A stretch of DNA of 8,858 nucleotides from Actinomycetota bacterium (GTDB lineage: Bacteria; Actinomycetota; Thermoleophilia; Gaiellales; Gaiellaceae): contig JAIBJP010000075.1 of the NCBI GenBank assembly GCA_020029625.1, positions 1 to 8,858 on the forward strand, written 5' to 3'. Numbering within the stretch: position 1 is the stretch's first letter; every line of letters starts with the position of its first letter. Under the pieces are notes generated by a model that saw only the letters and a list, made by a program, of their open reading frames with translations, was not told where the DNA came from and did not search any database. The translations under genes and the position numbers were made by a program. Below, one piece after another: positions 1 through 7,315 of this stretch.

Positions 1-825
1 CCAGCAGCGCGCTTCTCTCTCCGCTCCACCACCCCCGATGCCTTCTCGGTGGTCGACGTCACGACCGGCTCGGTGCTGGGCGTCGTCGAGCGTGAGCGCG
101 CGTACTCGACGGTTCACGAAGGCGCGATCTACCTGCACCTGGGTGAGTCCTACCGCGTCCTTGAGCTCGACCTCGAGGCGCGCACCGCTCTCGTCGAGCC
201 CTTCACTAGCGATTACTACACGCAGCCGAAGAAGGAGACGACCACGGCCATCGAGCGCGCGGAGCTCACGGAGCGTCGTCTGGGAATGGAGGTCTCGTTC
301 GGCACCGTGAGCGTCACCGAGCAGGTGGTGGCGTACCAGAAGAAGGGGATCCGCGACCAGGCCACGCTCGAGCTGGTCGCGCTTGAGCTTCCGGAAACGA
401 CTTTCGAGACGGAGGCCGTCTGGTACCTGCCCGAGCCGTGGATGCTCGAAGGGCTCGAGGCGATCGAGCGCCTCCTCGGCTCGCTCCATGCTGCCGAGCA
501 CGCGATGATCGCGCTTTTACCGCTCTGGGCCATGTGCGACCGCTGGGACATCGGCGGCCTCTCGACCAACATCCATTTCCAGACCGGCCGCCCGACGGTC
601 TTCATCTACGACGGCCACGCGGGCGGGGTGGGCATCGCGCGGCGCGGATTCGACCAGCTCGAGGGCTGGGTAGCCGACACCGAGCGGCTCTTGGCCGGTT
701 GTCCCTGTGAGAGCGGGTGTCCGTCGTGTGTCCAGTCGCCGAAATGCGGCAACCTCAACGAGTTCCTCGACAAGGCCGGGGCGCTCACCCTCCTCCGGCG
801 AATGCTCACGGCCAGGGCCGCCTGA
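1..825 (+). CDS. MrfA-like DEAD/DEAH-box repair helicase, C-terminal part (5' end outside window)
   Basis: The reading frame is open from base 1 and ends at TGA 823-825, so only the last 274 codons of a larger gene are present. The segment matches the C-terminal region (DUF1998-type zinc-binding domain) of MrfA/YprA-family superfamily 2 helicases. These are DNA-dependent ATPases, and in Bacillus subtilis MrfA takes part in repair of mitomycin C damage. Visible hallmarks are a vHEGAIYLHLGESY-type stretch near 115-155, the DYYT motif near 210-225, the segment from HAAEHA to GGVGIA (about 486-640), and a cysteine cluster at 700-747 (C-x-C-x3-C-x2-C-x5-C, ending PKCGN) that should bind zinc. The helicase motor motifs lie upstream and cannot be checked. 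The next gene begins one base after the stop, so the two are probably co-transcribed. The family call is confident; the exact in-vivo role is inferred. Confidence 0.88.
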   Translation, partial: PAARFSLRSTTPDAFSVVDVTTGSVLGVVERERAYSTVHEGAIYLHLGESYRVLELDLEARTALVEPFTSDYYTQPKKETTTAIERAELTERRLGMEVSFGTVSVTEQVVAYQKKGIRDQATLELVALELPETTFETEAVWYLPEPWMLEGLEAIERLLGSLHAAEHAMIALLPLWAMCDRWDIGGLSTNIHFQTGRPTVFIYDGHAGGVGIARRGFDQLEGWVADTERLLAGCPCESGCPSCVQSPKCGNLNEFLDKAGALTLLRRMLTARAA

Positions 826-826
826 G

Positions 827-2143
827 ATGGAGGGGCCGACCCGTGCTCAAACCGGATTGCAACAGCGTCAGGCACGCGGCGGGATCCTCATCCTCGGCGG
901 CGGTTTCGCCGGCGGCTACGTGGCGCGCCTGCTCGGGAAGCGCGGCTCGACCATCGTCAGCCGGGAGAACTTCATGCTCTACACGCCGATCCTCCCTGAG
1001 GCTGCGTCGGGAACGCTCGAGCCGCGCCACGTCGTCGTCCCGCTGCGCATGATGTGCCGCCATTCGGAGCTCGTCCTTGGACGCGCTGTCTCGCTGGACA
1101 CCGCCGCACGCACCGTGCGGGTCGAAACCGAGGTGAGCGCATCGACCGCGCCAGTCGGGGCGGCGGAGATTCACTACGAGCGCCTCGTGATCGCGCTCGG
1201 CGCCGTGGCTCGCACGCTCCCCATCCCCGGGCTCGCCGAGCATGGGCTCGGCTTCAAGAGCCTCGCGGACGCGATCTACCTGCGTAACCACGTCCTCCGC
1301 CAGCTCGAGCTCGCGGAGGCGGCTCTCAGCGCCGACGACGCCAAGCGCCATTTGAGCTTCGTCTTCGTCGGCGCCGGCTACGCCGGTGTAGAGGCACTCG
1401 CCGAGCTCTCTGATCTCCTCCGCGACACCTCGCGCTTCTACCCAGGCTTGAAGGACATCCGCCAGCGCTGGGTCTTGGTGGACGCGGCGCCCAAGATCCT
1501 CCCGGAGATCCCCACGCGGCTCGGCGACTATGCGGCCCGCGAGCTCTGGAAGCGCGGCGTGGACATCCGGGTTTCGACCACACTCGAGTCCGTGGAGGAG
1601 CACGCCGTCACGCTCTCGGACGGGAGCCGACTCGACACGGAGACGCTCGTCTGGACCGCAGGTGTCAAGGCGAATCCGATTCAGGGACGGCTCGGGCTGC
1701 CGCTCGACGACCGCGGGCGGGTGGTCGTGAACTCCCTGCTCCAGGTCGAGGGCCTCGGAGACGTCTGGGCGCTCGGCGACGGTGCCCGCGTCCCCAACGA
1801 GGCGACGCCCGGGCGCTTCGATCCACCCACCTGCCAGCACGCCCTCCGCCAGGCGCGCCGGCTGGCGAAGAACCTCAGCGGCACCCCGCGCCCCTACCGG
1901 TACCGGATGCTGGGACAGGTGGCCACCCTGGGCCGCCACAAGGGCATAGCAGACGTCCTCGGTCTGCGTCTGCGTGGCTTCCTCGGCTGGTTCGTGACCC
2001 GCACCTACCACCTCTACCAGCTCCCGCTCCTCACCCGGAAGCTTCGCGTCGTCACCGACTGGACGGTGTCCCTCTTCTTCCGTCGCGACATCGCCGAGCT
2101 CGGGATGCTCGGGCACCCGACCTCGCTCCGCGATGACGAGTGA
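827..2143 (+). CDS. ndh: type II NADH dehydrogenase-like FAD/NAD(P)-dependent oxidoreductase
   Basis: A 438-residue two-dinucleotide-fold flavoprotein of the NDH-2 family, which passes electrons from NAD(P)H to membrane quinone without pumping protons. Residues 20-30 (ILILGGGFAGG) form the FAD-binding Rossmann loop. ENFMLYTPILPEAASG (47-62) is the conserved segment following it. FVFVGAGYAGVEA (178-190) is the second GxGxxG loop, for NAD(P)H. WTAGV (276-280) and ALGDGA (315-320) are the usual C-terminal FAD contacts. The tail, about 384-420, is rich in aromatic and hydrophobic residues (GFLGWFVTRTYHLYQLP) like the membrane-anchoring end of NDH-2. Length agrees with the family. I chose ATG 827, one base after the helicase stop; an in-frame GTG at 707 would add 40 low-complexity residues inside the helicase gene. 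There is no clear Shine-Dalgarno sequence, which fits translational coupling. A related ferredoxin or sulfide:quinone reductase is less likely. Confidence 0.87.
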   Translation: MEGPTRAQTGLQQRQARGGILILGGGFAGGYVARLLGKRGSTIVSRENFMLYTPILPEAASGTLEPRHVVVPLRMMCRHSELVLGRAVSLDTAARTVRVETEVSASTAPVGAAEIHYERLVIALGAVARTLPIPGLAEHGLGFKSLADAIYLRNHVLRQLELAEAALSADDAKRHLSFVFVGAGYAGVEALAELSDLLRDTSRFYPGLKDIRQRWVLVDAAPKILPEIPTRLGDYAARELWKRGVDIRVSTTLESVEEHAVTLSDGSRLDTETLVWTAGVKANPIQGRLGLPLDDRGRVVVNSLLQVEGLGDVWALGDGARVPNEATPGRFDPPTCQHALRQARRLAKNLSGTPRPYRYRMLGQVATLGRHKGIADVLGLRLRGFLGWFVTRTYHLYQLPLLTRKLRVVTDWTVSLFFRRDIAELGMLGHPTSLRDDE

Positions 2144-2906
2144 GCTCGCCCGGTCGGCGGCCTTCGAGGAGGCCTTGCGCGACGCCGTCTCCGAGCGAGT
2201 GGTCCCCTCGCCCCTCGGCTCGGCCGTCTTCAACGACACACTTCCGCTCGTCTGGTCGCTGAACGTCCTCCGTGTCGAGCGGACCGGCGCGACGGCCGAG
2301 GAGATCGCGGCGGAGGCCGAGCGCCTCCAGGGCGAGGCCGGGCTCACGCACCGCCGTGTCGTGGTCCTCGACGAAGCGGAGGGCCGCGGGCTCGAGGACC
2401 CCTTCAACGCACTGGGCTGGAAGACGGACGCGTACCTCTTCATGATCCCGCGCCGGGAGCCCAACCGCCCCGTGGACACAAGCGACGTCGCCGAGGTCGA
2501 GCGCGAAGCCCTCGCGCCGATCCGGGAGAGCATCTTGCGCGAGTGGCTCACCGAGCCGAGCGAGGAGGTCCTTCGCCAGATCAGCGAGGCCGATCGCCTG
2601 GTCGCCGCAGCCGGGAACGCACGCCATTTCGCGGCAGTCGTGGGCGGCGTTCCGGTCAGCTCCAGCGACCTCTACTCCGACGGCCGCACGGCGCAGATCG
2701 AGGACGTAGGAACTCTTCCAGACCACCGCGGGCAGGGCCACGCCAGCGCTGTCGTCATGCGTGCCCTGGAGGAAGCACGCGCCATGGATCACGAATTCGT
2801 CTTCCTGACCGCGGATGCCCGCGACTGGCCCAAGGAGCTCTACCGGCGGCTCGGCTTCGACGGCGTCGGCGAGCGTTATGCCTACCTGCTCAGCGAAGCT
2901 TCCTGA
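2133..2906 (+). CDS. GNAT-family N-acetyltransferase
   Basis: A 257-residue protein whose C-terminal half (about 115-255) is a GNAT acetyltransferase fold, transferring an acyl group from acetyl-CoA to an unknown amine. The acetyl-CoA pyrophosphate loop is VGTLPDHRGQGHASAVV (192-208), with the R/Q-x-x-G-x-G/A signature at RGQGHA (199-204). Motif B is the LTAD...ELYRRLGFDGVGERYAY stretch (225-251), with the usual YRRLGF end. The N-terminal 110 residues carry no recognisable loop and may be a degenerate second GNAT half, as in two-domain GNATs. The ATG at 2133 lies inside the upstream NDH-like gene, an 11-base overlap, so translation is probably coupled. Its 3' end overlaps the convergent ligD end by 17 bp. 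The substrate cannot be read from the sequence; tailoring of a small molecule or a protein terminus are both possible. Confidence 0.82.
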   Translation: MTSELARSAAFEEALRDAVSERVVPSPLGSAVFNDTLPLVWSLNVLRVERTGATAEEIAAEAERLQGEAGLTHRRVVVLDEAEGRGLEDPFNALGWKTDAYLFMIPRREPNRPVDTSDVAEVEREALAPIRESILREWLTEPSEEVLRQISEADRLVAAAGNARHFAAVVGGVPVSSSDLYSDGRTAQIEDVGTLPDHRGQGHASAVVMRALEEARAMDHEFVFLTADARDWPKELYRRLGFDGVGERYAYLLSEAS

Positions 2907-5208
2907 GCGCCGCGCCGATCGACTGGCGCCTCGTGAGCACCGGCTCGTAGAGGTCGCCGTCGCGCTCGATCCGACCCAGGACGACTTCCATGGTGAAGTG
3001 CCGCGGGTCGAGCTCCTCGGTCACCTCTTCCCAGCGGAGCGGAGTCGAGACCGGCGCTCCTTCCCGCGGCCGCACCGAGTAGACCGACGCGATCGTCTTC
3101 CCCTCCCCGTTCTGGTTCGAGTCGATCAGCACTCCGCGCCGCTTCTGCTTCGACCATTCGGTGGTCACGAGTCCTCGGTGGGTGGAAGCGAGCGTGCGCG
3201 CGACGATCTCGGCGAACTCCCGAGTGTCCGCGTAGGAGTAGCGTCGGGCGACGGGAACGAGGACGTGAATTCCATCCGAGCCGCTCGTCTTCGGAAATCC
3301 TTCCAGCTCTAGCGCGTCCAGCACCTCCTTGACGAGGAGCGCGACCTGCACCGTCTCCTTGAAACCGACGTCAGGCGAGGGATCGAGGTCGAAGAGGACG
3401 AAATCGGGCCGCTCGGGCTTGTCCACCCGCGAGTACCAGACGTTCATGTCGATGCAGCCCATGTTCACCATCCAGAGCAGCGCCAGCTCGTCGTTGACCA
3501 GCGGATAGCTGATCATTCGCTTCTGCCGGCTCTCGCGTGAAGTGGCGCGGAAAGCCTTCCGGGCGATCCACTCCGGCATGTGCTTGGGCGCGTCCTTCTG
3601 GAAGAAGAACTTTCCAAAGGCGCCGTCGGGATAGCGCTTCATCGTGAAGGGGCGGTTCTCGAGGTGCGGGACGAGTACGCCCGCAACGTCCCGGTAGTAA
3701 GCGAGCAGATCGCCCTTCGTGATCCCCTCCTCCGGCCAGAAGACCTTGTCCAGGTTCGAGAGCCGCAGCACTCGCTTCCCGCGCCGGATCTCCGTCTCGA
3801 GCGGAAGCTCCGGGCGCACCTCTTCGGGGCTCTTGTCCTCGCGCAGCCCCTGATACGAGGGGGCGCGCAGGTGGCCGTCGTGCGTCCACTCGACGAACTC
3901 GACCTCGCAGACGAGCTTGGGCTCCACCCAGACGACGTCCCCCTTGCGGATCCGAGGCATCTTGGGGACGGCAGGAAAGGGCGAGGTCGATCGCTCGAGC
4001 GGCTTCAGGAGCTTCAGCAGCCTGTCGATCTCCGCCTCCGTGAAGCCGGTGCCGCAGTTTCCGACGTAGTGGAGCTCGCCGCCGCGATGGGCAGCCAGGA
4101 TCAGCGCCCCCAGCCGACCCGCCCGGCGGCCCTGCCCCTTCGTGTAGCCGGCGATGACGAACTCCTGGCGCTGCTTACCCGGCTTGATCTTCAGCCATTC
4201 CCGGCTGCGACGTCCCGGCTCGTAGCGCGATTGTGCCCGCTTGGCCATGACTCCTTCCAGGCCTCGTTGGAGCGCAGCCTGCTCCAAAGCGTGGCCGTCT
4301 TCGAAGGTCTCCGAGAGCTGAACCGTCCGGTTCCTGCGATCGAGGATGGCGTCGAGCCGCTCGCGACGCTCGACGAACGGTAAGTCGATCAGGGGCACGC
4401 CTTCGAGCTCGAGCAGGTCGAAGACGTAGTAGACGAGCGGATAGCCGCCCTTCTGCATGGCGGAGAAGCTCGTCCGGCCCTGCTCGTCGATCGCGCAGAC
4501 CTCCCCGTCCAGGACGCAGTCCGACGTGCGGAGCGCCCTCGGCAGCTCCCTGGCGACCGCGACGAAGCGCTCCGTGTAGTCCTGGTCGCGACGCGTCCGC
4601 AGATTCGGATCCCCACCGCGAAAGTAGGCGATCGTCCGGTAGCCGTCCCATTTCCCCTCGAACAGCCAGCCGGGGCCCTTCGGCAGCTCCTTCGCGAGAG
4701 TCGCCAGCATCGGGGCGTAGTGGCCGCGTGGCCGCTCGGCGACCTGTTCGTCCCGCTTCTTGATCAGGAGCCAGTTCTTGGGATCGCCGGAGAGCTTCGC
4801 CGGCACGAGCGTCCACGTCCCCTGCAGCCGCTCGCCCTCGAGCCGAACGGTCAGCCCGCCGTCCTTCTTCTCCTCGACCAGCTCGTAGGTGCCTTTGTCC
4901 CAGATCTCCACCTGCCCGGCGCCGTACTGGCCCTGAGGGATCTCGCCCTCGAAGCCGGCGTAGTCGAGGGGATGATCCTCCACGTGCACCGCCAGATTTC
5001 GCTGCCCCGGCTCGAGCGGAATCCCCTTGGGGACGGCCCAGCTGGCGAGAGCCCCGTCTCGCTCCAGCCGAAAGTCGTAATGAAGGCGCCGCGCGTCGTG
5101 ACGCTGCACCACGAAGATCGGTCGCTCCTCGTGGCGCGCCCCCTCTCCGAAAGGCTCGGGCGTCTTCCTGCGATCTCGCTTGCGCTCGTATTCGCGAAGG
5201 CGCGCCAC
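2890..5208 (-). CDS. ligD: ATP-dependent DNA ligase LigD, PE-LIG-POL three-domain form
   Basis: A 772-residue complete LigD, the multifunctional enzyme of bacterial non-homologous end joining that trims, fills and seals double-strand breaks with Ku. Residues about 1-155 are the 3'-phosphoesterase domain: LREYERKRD..TPEP opening, then H37, H43, D45 and H79 as the metal/catalytic set. Residues about 165-345 are the nucleotidyltransferase: EGKWDGYR with catalytic Lys186, EGVMAK (318-323) and WLKIK (338-342), followed by an OB-fold to about 455. Residues about 476-765 are the primase-like polymerase: FDLDP with D607 and D609, TSGSDGIHV (641-649), and IDSNQN with D696. All active-site motifs look intact. 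Domain order matches Pseudomonas LigD; mycobacterial LigD is POL-PE-LIG. The start is GTG 5206-5208, the first start codon after an in-frame TAA near 5255; GGGGAGG lies 12 bases upstream and GGAG 1 base upstream. Ku is not in the window. Confidence 0.96.
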   Translation of the reverse strand: MARLREYERKRDRRKTPEPFGEGARHEERPIFVVQRHDARRLHYDFRLERDGALASWAVPKGIPLEPGQRNLAVHVEDHPLDYAGFEGEIPQGQYGAGQVEIWDKGTYELVEEKKDGGLTVRLEGERLQGTWTLVPAKLSGDPKNWLLIKKRDEQVAERPRGHYAPMLATLAKELPKGPGWLFEGKWDGYRTIAYFRGGDPNLRTRRDQDYTERFVAVARELPRALRTSDCVLDGEVCAIDEQGRTSFSAMQKGGYPLVYYVFDLLELEGVPLIDLPFVERRERLDAILDRRNRTVQLSETFEDGHALEQAALQRGLEGVMAKRAQSRYEPGRRSREWLKIKPGKQRQEFVIAGYTKGQGRRAGRLGALILAAHRGGELHYVGNCGTGFTEAEIDRLLKLLKPLERSTSPFPAVPKMPRIRKGDVVWVEPKLVCEVEFVEWTHDGHLRAPSYQGLREDKSPEEVRPELPLETEIRRGKRVLRLSNLDKVFWPEEGITKGDLLAYYRDVAGVLVPHLENRPFTMKRYPDGAFGKFFFQKDAPKHMPEWIARKAFRATSRESRQKRMISYPLVNDELALLWMVNMGCIDMNVWYSRVDKPERPDFVLFDLDPSPDVGFKETVQVALLVKEVLDALELEGFPKTSGSDGIHVLVPVARRYSYADTREFAEIVARTLASTHRGLVTTEWSKQKRRGVLIDSNQNGEGKTIASVYSVRPREGAPVSTPLRWEEVTEELDPRHFTMEVVLGRIERDGDLYEPVLTRRQSIGAALRKLR

Positions 5209-5332
5209 GCTCCTAGCATGCCTCCCCAGGCCGCTTTTTGAACGGTTCCACGTTTAGTCGGTCCGGCGCCGGGTAGAAGCCAACCCGAGAAGATTCCTTT
5301 GCGACTTCTCTGCCGACCAGGGGGGGTTGGCA

Positions 5333-5362
5333 CTTGAGGCCGGTAGCGATACCGGCCTCAAG
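5333..5362. repeat. perfect 13-bp inverted repeat (hairpin, GCGA loop)
   Basis: Bases 5333-5345 and 5350-5362 are exact reverse complements around the four bases GCGA. Transcribed from the plus strand this gives a GNRA tetraloop; from the minus strand the loop is UCGC. It lies 72 bp beyond the accA stop in the minus direction and upstream of ligD. It may terminate accD-accA transcription, but no T-run follows on either strand, so it would be a tract-less terminator or another RNA or protein-binding element. The pairing is seen directly; the function is inferred. Confidence 0.6.
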
Positions 5363-5400
5363 GCCATGGTGGAAAGGTTGCGTCGAGCAGGGGAAAACCC

Positions 5401-5418
5401 TGTGGATAATGTGGATGG
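5401..5418 (-). promoter_or_regulatory. DnaA-box pair (one exact, one degenerate)
   Basis: The minus strand of 5401-5409 reads TTATCCACA, identical to the consensus DnaA-binding nonamer. The directly adjoining 5410-5418 reads CCATCCACA, seven of nine matching, in the same orientation. The pair is followed on the minus strand by GGGTTTTCCCC, making a locally AT-richer patch in GC-rich DNA. It lies in the gap between accA and ligD. An exact nonamer is uncommon by chance in this base composition, but binding is not shown, and no dnaA, dnaN or AT-rich unwinding region is visible, so I do not call it an origin. Confidence 0.35.
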
Positions 5419-5433
5419 ACGGCGACCGGTCGG

Positions 5434-6387
5434 TTACTCGAGAAACACGCCCATATCGCGGAATTTCCGATGCCGGAGGCGTCGTCTCTCCACCGGATCG
5501 AGGCTTTCTACATCCCGCAGAGCCTCGCTGAGCGACGCCGCCAGGAGCCGCGCCGCCGCGTCGTGATCGTTGTGAGCGCCGCCCGGCGGTTCCGGGACGA
5601 CCGCATCCACAACCCCGAGCTGGAAGCAGTGGGCCGCGTCGGGCTTGAGGGCCGCAGCTGCCTTCTTCGCCTCGCCGGCGTCGCGCCACAGGATCGAGGC
5701 GCAGCCCTCCGGCGTGATCACGGAATAGATGGAGTTCTCCTGCATGAGGACGCGATCCGCGACCGCGAGCGCCACCGCCCCGCCAGAACCGCCCTCACCG
5801 ATGATGCAGGACACGGTCGGAATACCGAGGCGGATCATCTGAAGCTGACAACGCGCGAGCCAGCCGCCCTGACCGTGCTGCTCCGCCTTCACACCAGGGT
5901 AGGCACCGAGAGTGTCCACGAGCGCGATAAACGGGAACCCATGTCGGTCTGCGAGCTCCATGACTCGCATCGCCTTTCGGTAGCCCTCGGGATGAGCCAT
6001 GCCGTAGTTGCGGTCCACTCGCTCGCGAATGTCTCGAGCCTTCTGATGGCCTACAAGAGCAACGGTACGGCCGTTGAAGCGACCGAGTCCTCCGACGATG
6101 GCCTTGTCGTCGGTTAGCGCGCGGTCACCGTGGAGCTCGATGAAGTCCTCGAACATCCGCTCGACGTAGTCCAGCGTGTACGGGCGGTCCTGGTGACGTG
6201 CGAGCTCGACCTCCTGCCACACCTCATCCTCCGTTGGCGCAGCCCCGATCCGATCGATCTGGCGCTGCAGGCGCGCCATCTCTCCCGAAACGCCGACACC
6301 GCGTAGGAGTGGCAGGTCACGCAGTTTCGCAAGCCGCTCGCGCAGCTTCAACTGCTCGACGGCACCCTGTGTCCTCTCAGCCGCCAT
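5434..6387 (-). CDS. accA: acetyl-CoA carboxylase carboxyltransferase subunit alpha
   Basis: A 317-residue AccA. With AccD it forms the carboxyltransferase that moves CO2 from carboxybiotin to acetyl-CoA, giving malonyl-CoA for fatty acid synthesis. Landmarks in order are a predicted helical N-terminus (about 1-50), RPYTLDYVERMFEDFIELHGDRA (68-90, the classic AccA opening), GHQKARDIRERVDRNYGMAHPEGYRKA (113-139), VDTLGAYPGVKAEQHGQGG (157-175), the oxyanion/carboxybiotin-binding GEGGSGGA (197-204), and YSVITPEGCASILWRD (221-236). Length agrees with the E. coli protein (about 319). The usual DTPGAYPG is DTLGAYPG here (Leu160). The ATG 6385-6387 overlaps the end of accD by 11 bases and has no strong Shine-Dalgarno sequence, which suggests translational coupling and balanced subunit amounts. 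The 3' side has a 225-bp gap with a strong hairpin before ligD. Confidence 0.96.
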   Translation of the reverse strand: MAAERTQGAVEQLKLRERLAKLRDLPLLRGVGVSGEMARLQRQIDRIGAAPTEDEVWQEVELARHQDRPYTLDYVERMFEDFIELHGDRALTDDKAIVGGLGRFNGRTVALVGHQKARDIRERVDRNYGMAHPEGYRKAMRVMELADRHGFPFIALVDTLGAYPGVKAEQHGQGGWLARCQLQMIRLGIPTVSCIIGEGGSGGAVALAVADRVLMQENSIYSVITPEGCASILWRDAGEAKKAAAALKPDAAHCFQLGVVDAVVPEPPGGAHNDHDAAARLLAASLSEALRDVESLDPVERRRLRHRKFRDMGVFLE

Positions 6388-7225
6388 TGCGTTCGAAAAG
6401 AGCGAGCAATCGTCCGAGGTAGGGACGGAGCTCGGGCCGCGGAATGATCGCGTCTACATGGCCGAAGCGCTGATTCGATTCAGCCAGGCCGAAGTCGTCG
6501 GGCAGCTTTTCGCCCTTGACCGTCTGCTGTACGACGCGCGGTCCAGTGAAGGCAAGCAACGCGCCCGGCTCCGCGACGATCACGTCTCCCAGGCTCGCGA
6601 AGCTTGCGATTACCCCCGCTGTCGTTGGATGCGTCATCACTGAGATGAGCGCGGCCCGAGCCTCTCGCAGCTCGTCGACCGCCGCTACCGTCTTGGGAAG
6701 CTGCATCAGCGACAGGATCCCCTCTTGCATGCGGGCGCCACCGGAAGCGGTGACACAAACGAGGGGAACGCGACGCGCGGCGGCGCGCTCGGAGGCGCGT
6801 ACGAACTTCTCGCCGACGGCGCTGCCCATGGAGCCCCCCATGAAGGCGAAGTCCATCACGGCCAGCTCGCAGGGCCGCCGTTCGATGACCGCGGCCCCCG
6901 CGATCATCGCGTCTCCAAGCCCCGTTGCGACTTCGGCCTCCGCGAGGCGTTCCTTGTAGGCGCGCAGGTCGAAGAATTCGAGGGGATCGGCGGAGCGGAG
7001 ATCGCCATCGACCTCCTCGAAGGTCCCCCGATCGGCGAGCTGGATCACGCGTTCCCGCGCGCGCACCGGGAAGTGGTGGCCGCATTGCGGGCAGACGCGC
7101 AGGTTCGCCTCGAGCTCCTCGTCCTTGTAGTGGGAATGGCAGCTCGGGCACGTATTCGGGTGCTTCCGCTCCTGCTCGGGCTCGGGTCCGCGATGCTGGA
7201 TCGACACGTCGATGCGGCTTGCCAT
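6377..7225 (-). CDS. accD: acetyl-CoA carboxylase carboxyltransferase subunit beta
   Basis: A 282-residue AccD, the acetyl-CoA-binding partner of AccA in the carboxyltransferase. The N-terminal zinc ribbon is intact: C26-x2-C29 and C45-x2-C48 with 15 residues between pairs (CPSC, CPQCGHHF). The crotonase-like core follows, with DPLEFFDLRAYKERL (80-94), FMGGSMGSAVGEK (128-140), TASGGARMQEG (159-169), PTTAGVIASFASLGD (200-214) and FTGPRVVQQTV (226-236). These match the family closely and no key residue is missing. The gene directly precedes and overlaps accA, so both are made from one message. The start at ATG 7223-7225 has only a weak AGG upstream. A TAAGAT hexamer 8 bases before the ATG suggests a leaderless or nearly leaderless transcript (listed separately). 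Confidence 0.96.
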   Translation of the reverse strand: MASRIDVSIQHRGPEPEQERKHPNTCPSCHSHYKDEELEANLRVCPQCGHHFPVRARERVIQLADRGTFEEVDGDLRSADPLEFFDLRAYKERLAEAEVATGLGDAMIAGAAVIERRPCELAVMDFAFMGGSMGSAVGEKFVRASERAAARRVPLVCVTASGGARMQEGILSLMQLPKTVAAVDELREARAALISVMTHPTTAGVIASFASLGDVIVAEPGALLAFTGPRVVQQTVKGEKLPDDFGLAESNQRFGHVDAIIPRPELRPYLGRLLALFERNGG

Positions 7226-7239
7226 GGGCGCCTATCTTA
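7225..7239 (-). promoter_or_regulatory. possible accD -10 element, leaderless start
   Basis: On the minus strand TAAGAT (7239-7234) fits the actinobacterial -10 pattern TAnnnT. Eight bases separate it from the accD ATG, which would place transcription initiation at or within about two bases of the start codon. A -35 is poor: GCGACC at 7262-7257 matches TTGACA at three of six positions with 17-bp spacing. Leaderless genes are common in actinobacteria, and the absence of a good Shine-Dalgarno sequence agrees with this. It is a weak call based on one short hexamer. Confidence 0.3.
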
Positions 7240-7315
7240 CGGCGATGGTCCGGCCAGGTCGCGGCGCCGAGGCCGTGACGCGCGAAACGCAAGCCAGGCA
7301 AGGACGCAGGGAGCA

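Noticed and set aside
806..2551. Long open frame on the minus strand (581 codons) opposite the NDH-like and GNAT genes.
   Set aside because: It is antisense to two genes with clear family motifs. The translation is low-complexity and rich in Arg, Glu and Ala, as expected for the mirror frame of GC-rich coding DNA, and shows no domain.
3580..4383. Open frame of 267 codons on the plus strand inside ligD.
   Set aside because: It is a mirror-frame shadow of the ligase and polymerase coding sequence with no domain of its own.
5378..5410. Plus-strand promoter made of TTGCGT and GATAAT.
   Set aside because: The 21-bp spacer is too long, and a transcript would run antisense into accA with no gene to serve.
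5423..5432. Ten-base palindrome CGACCGGTCG near the accA stop (a similar one, CCGGCGCCGG, lies at 5263-5272).
   Set aside because: Short GC palindromes are expected by chance in this composition, and nothing else supports a site.
5209..5433. Possible replication origin, from the DnaA boxes in a non-coding gap.
   Set aside because: There are only two boxes, one degenerate, with no AT-rich unwinding region and no dnaA, dnaN, rpmH or parAB nearby.
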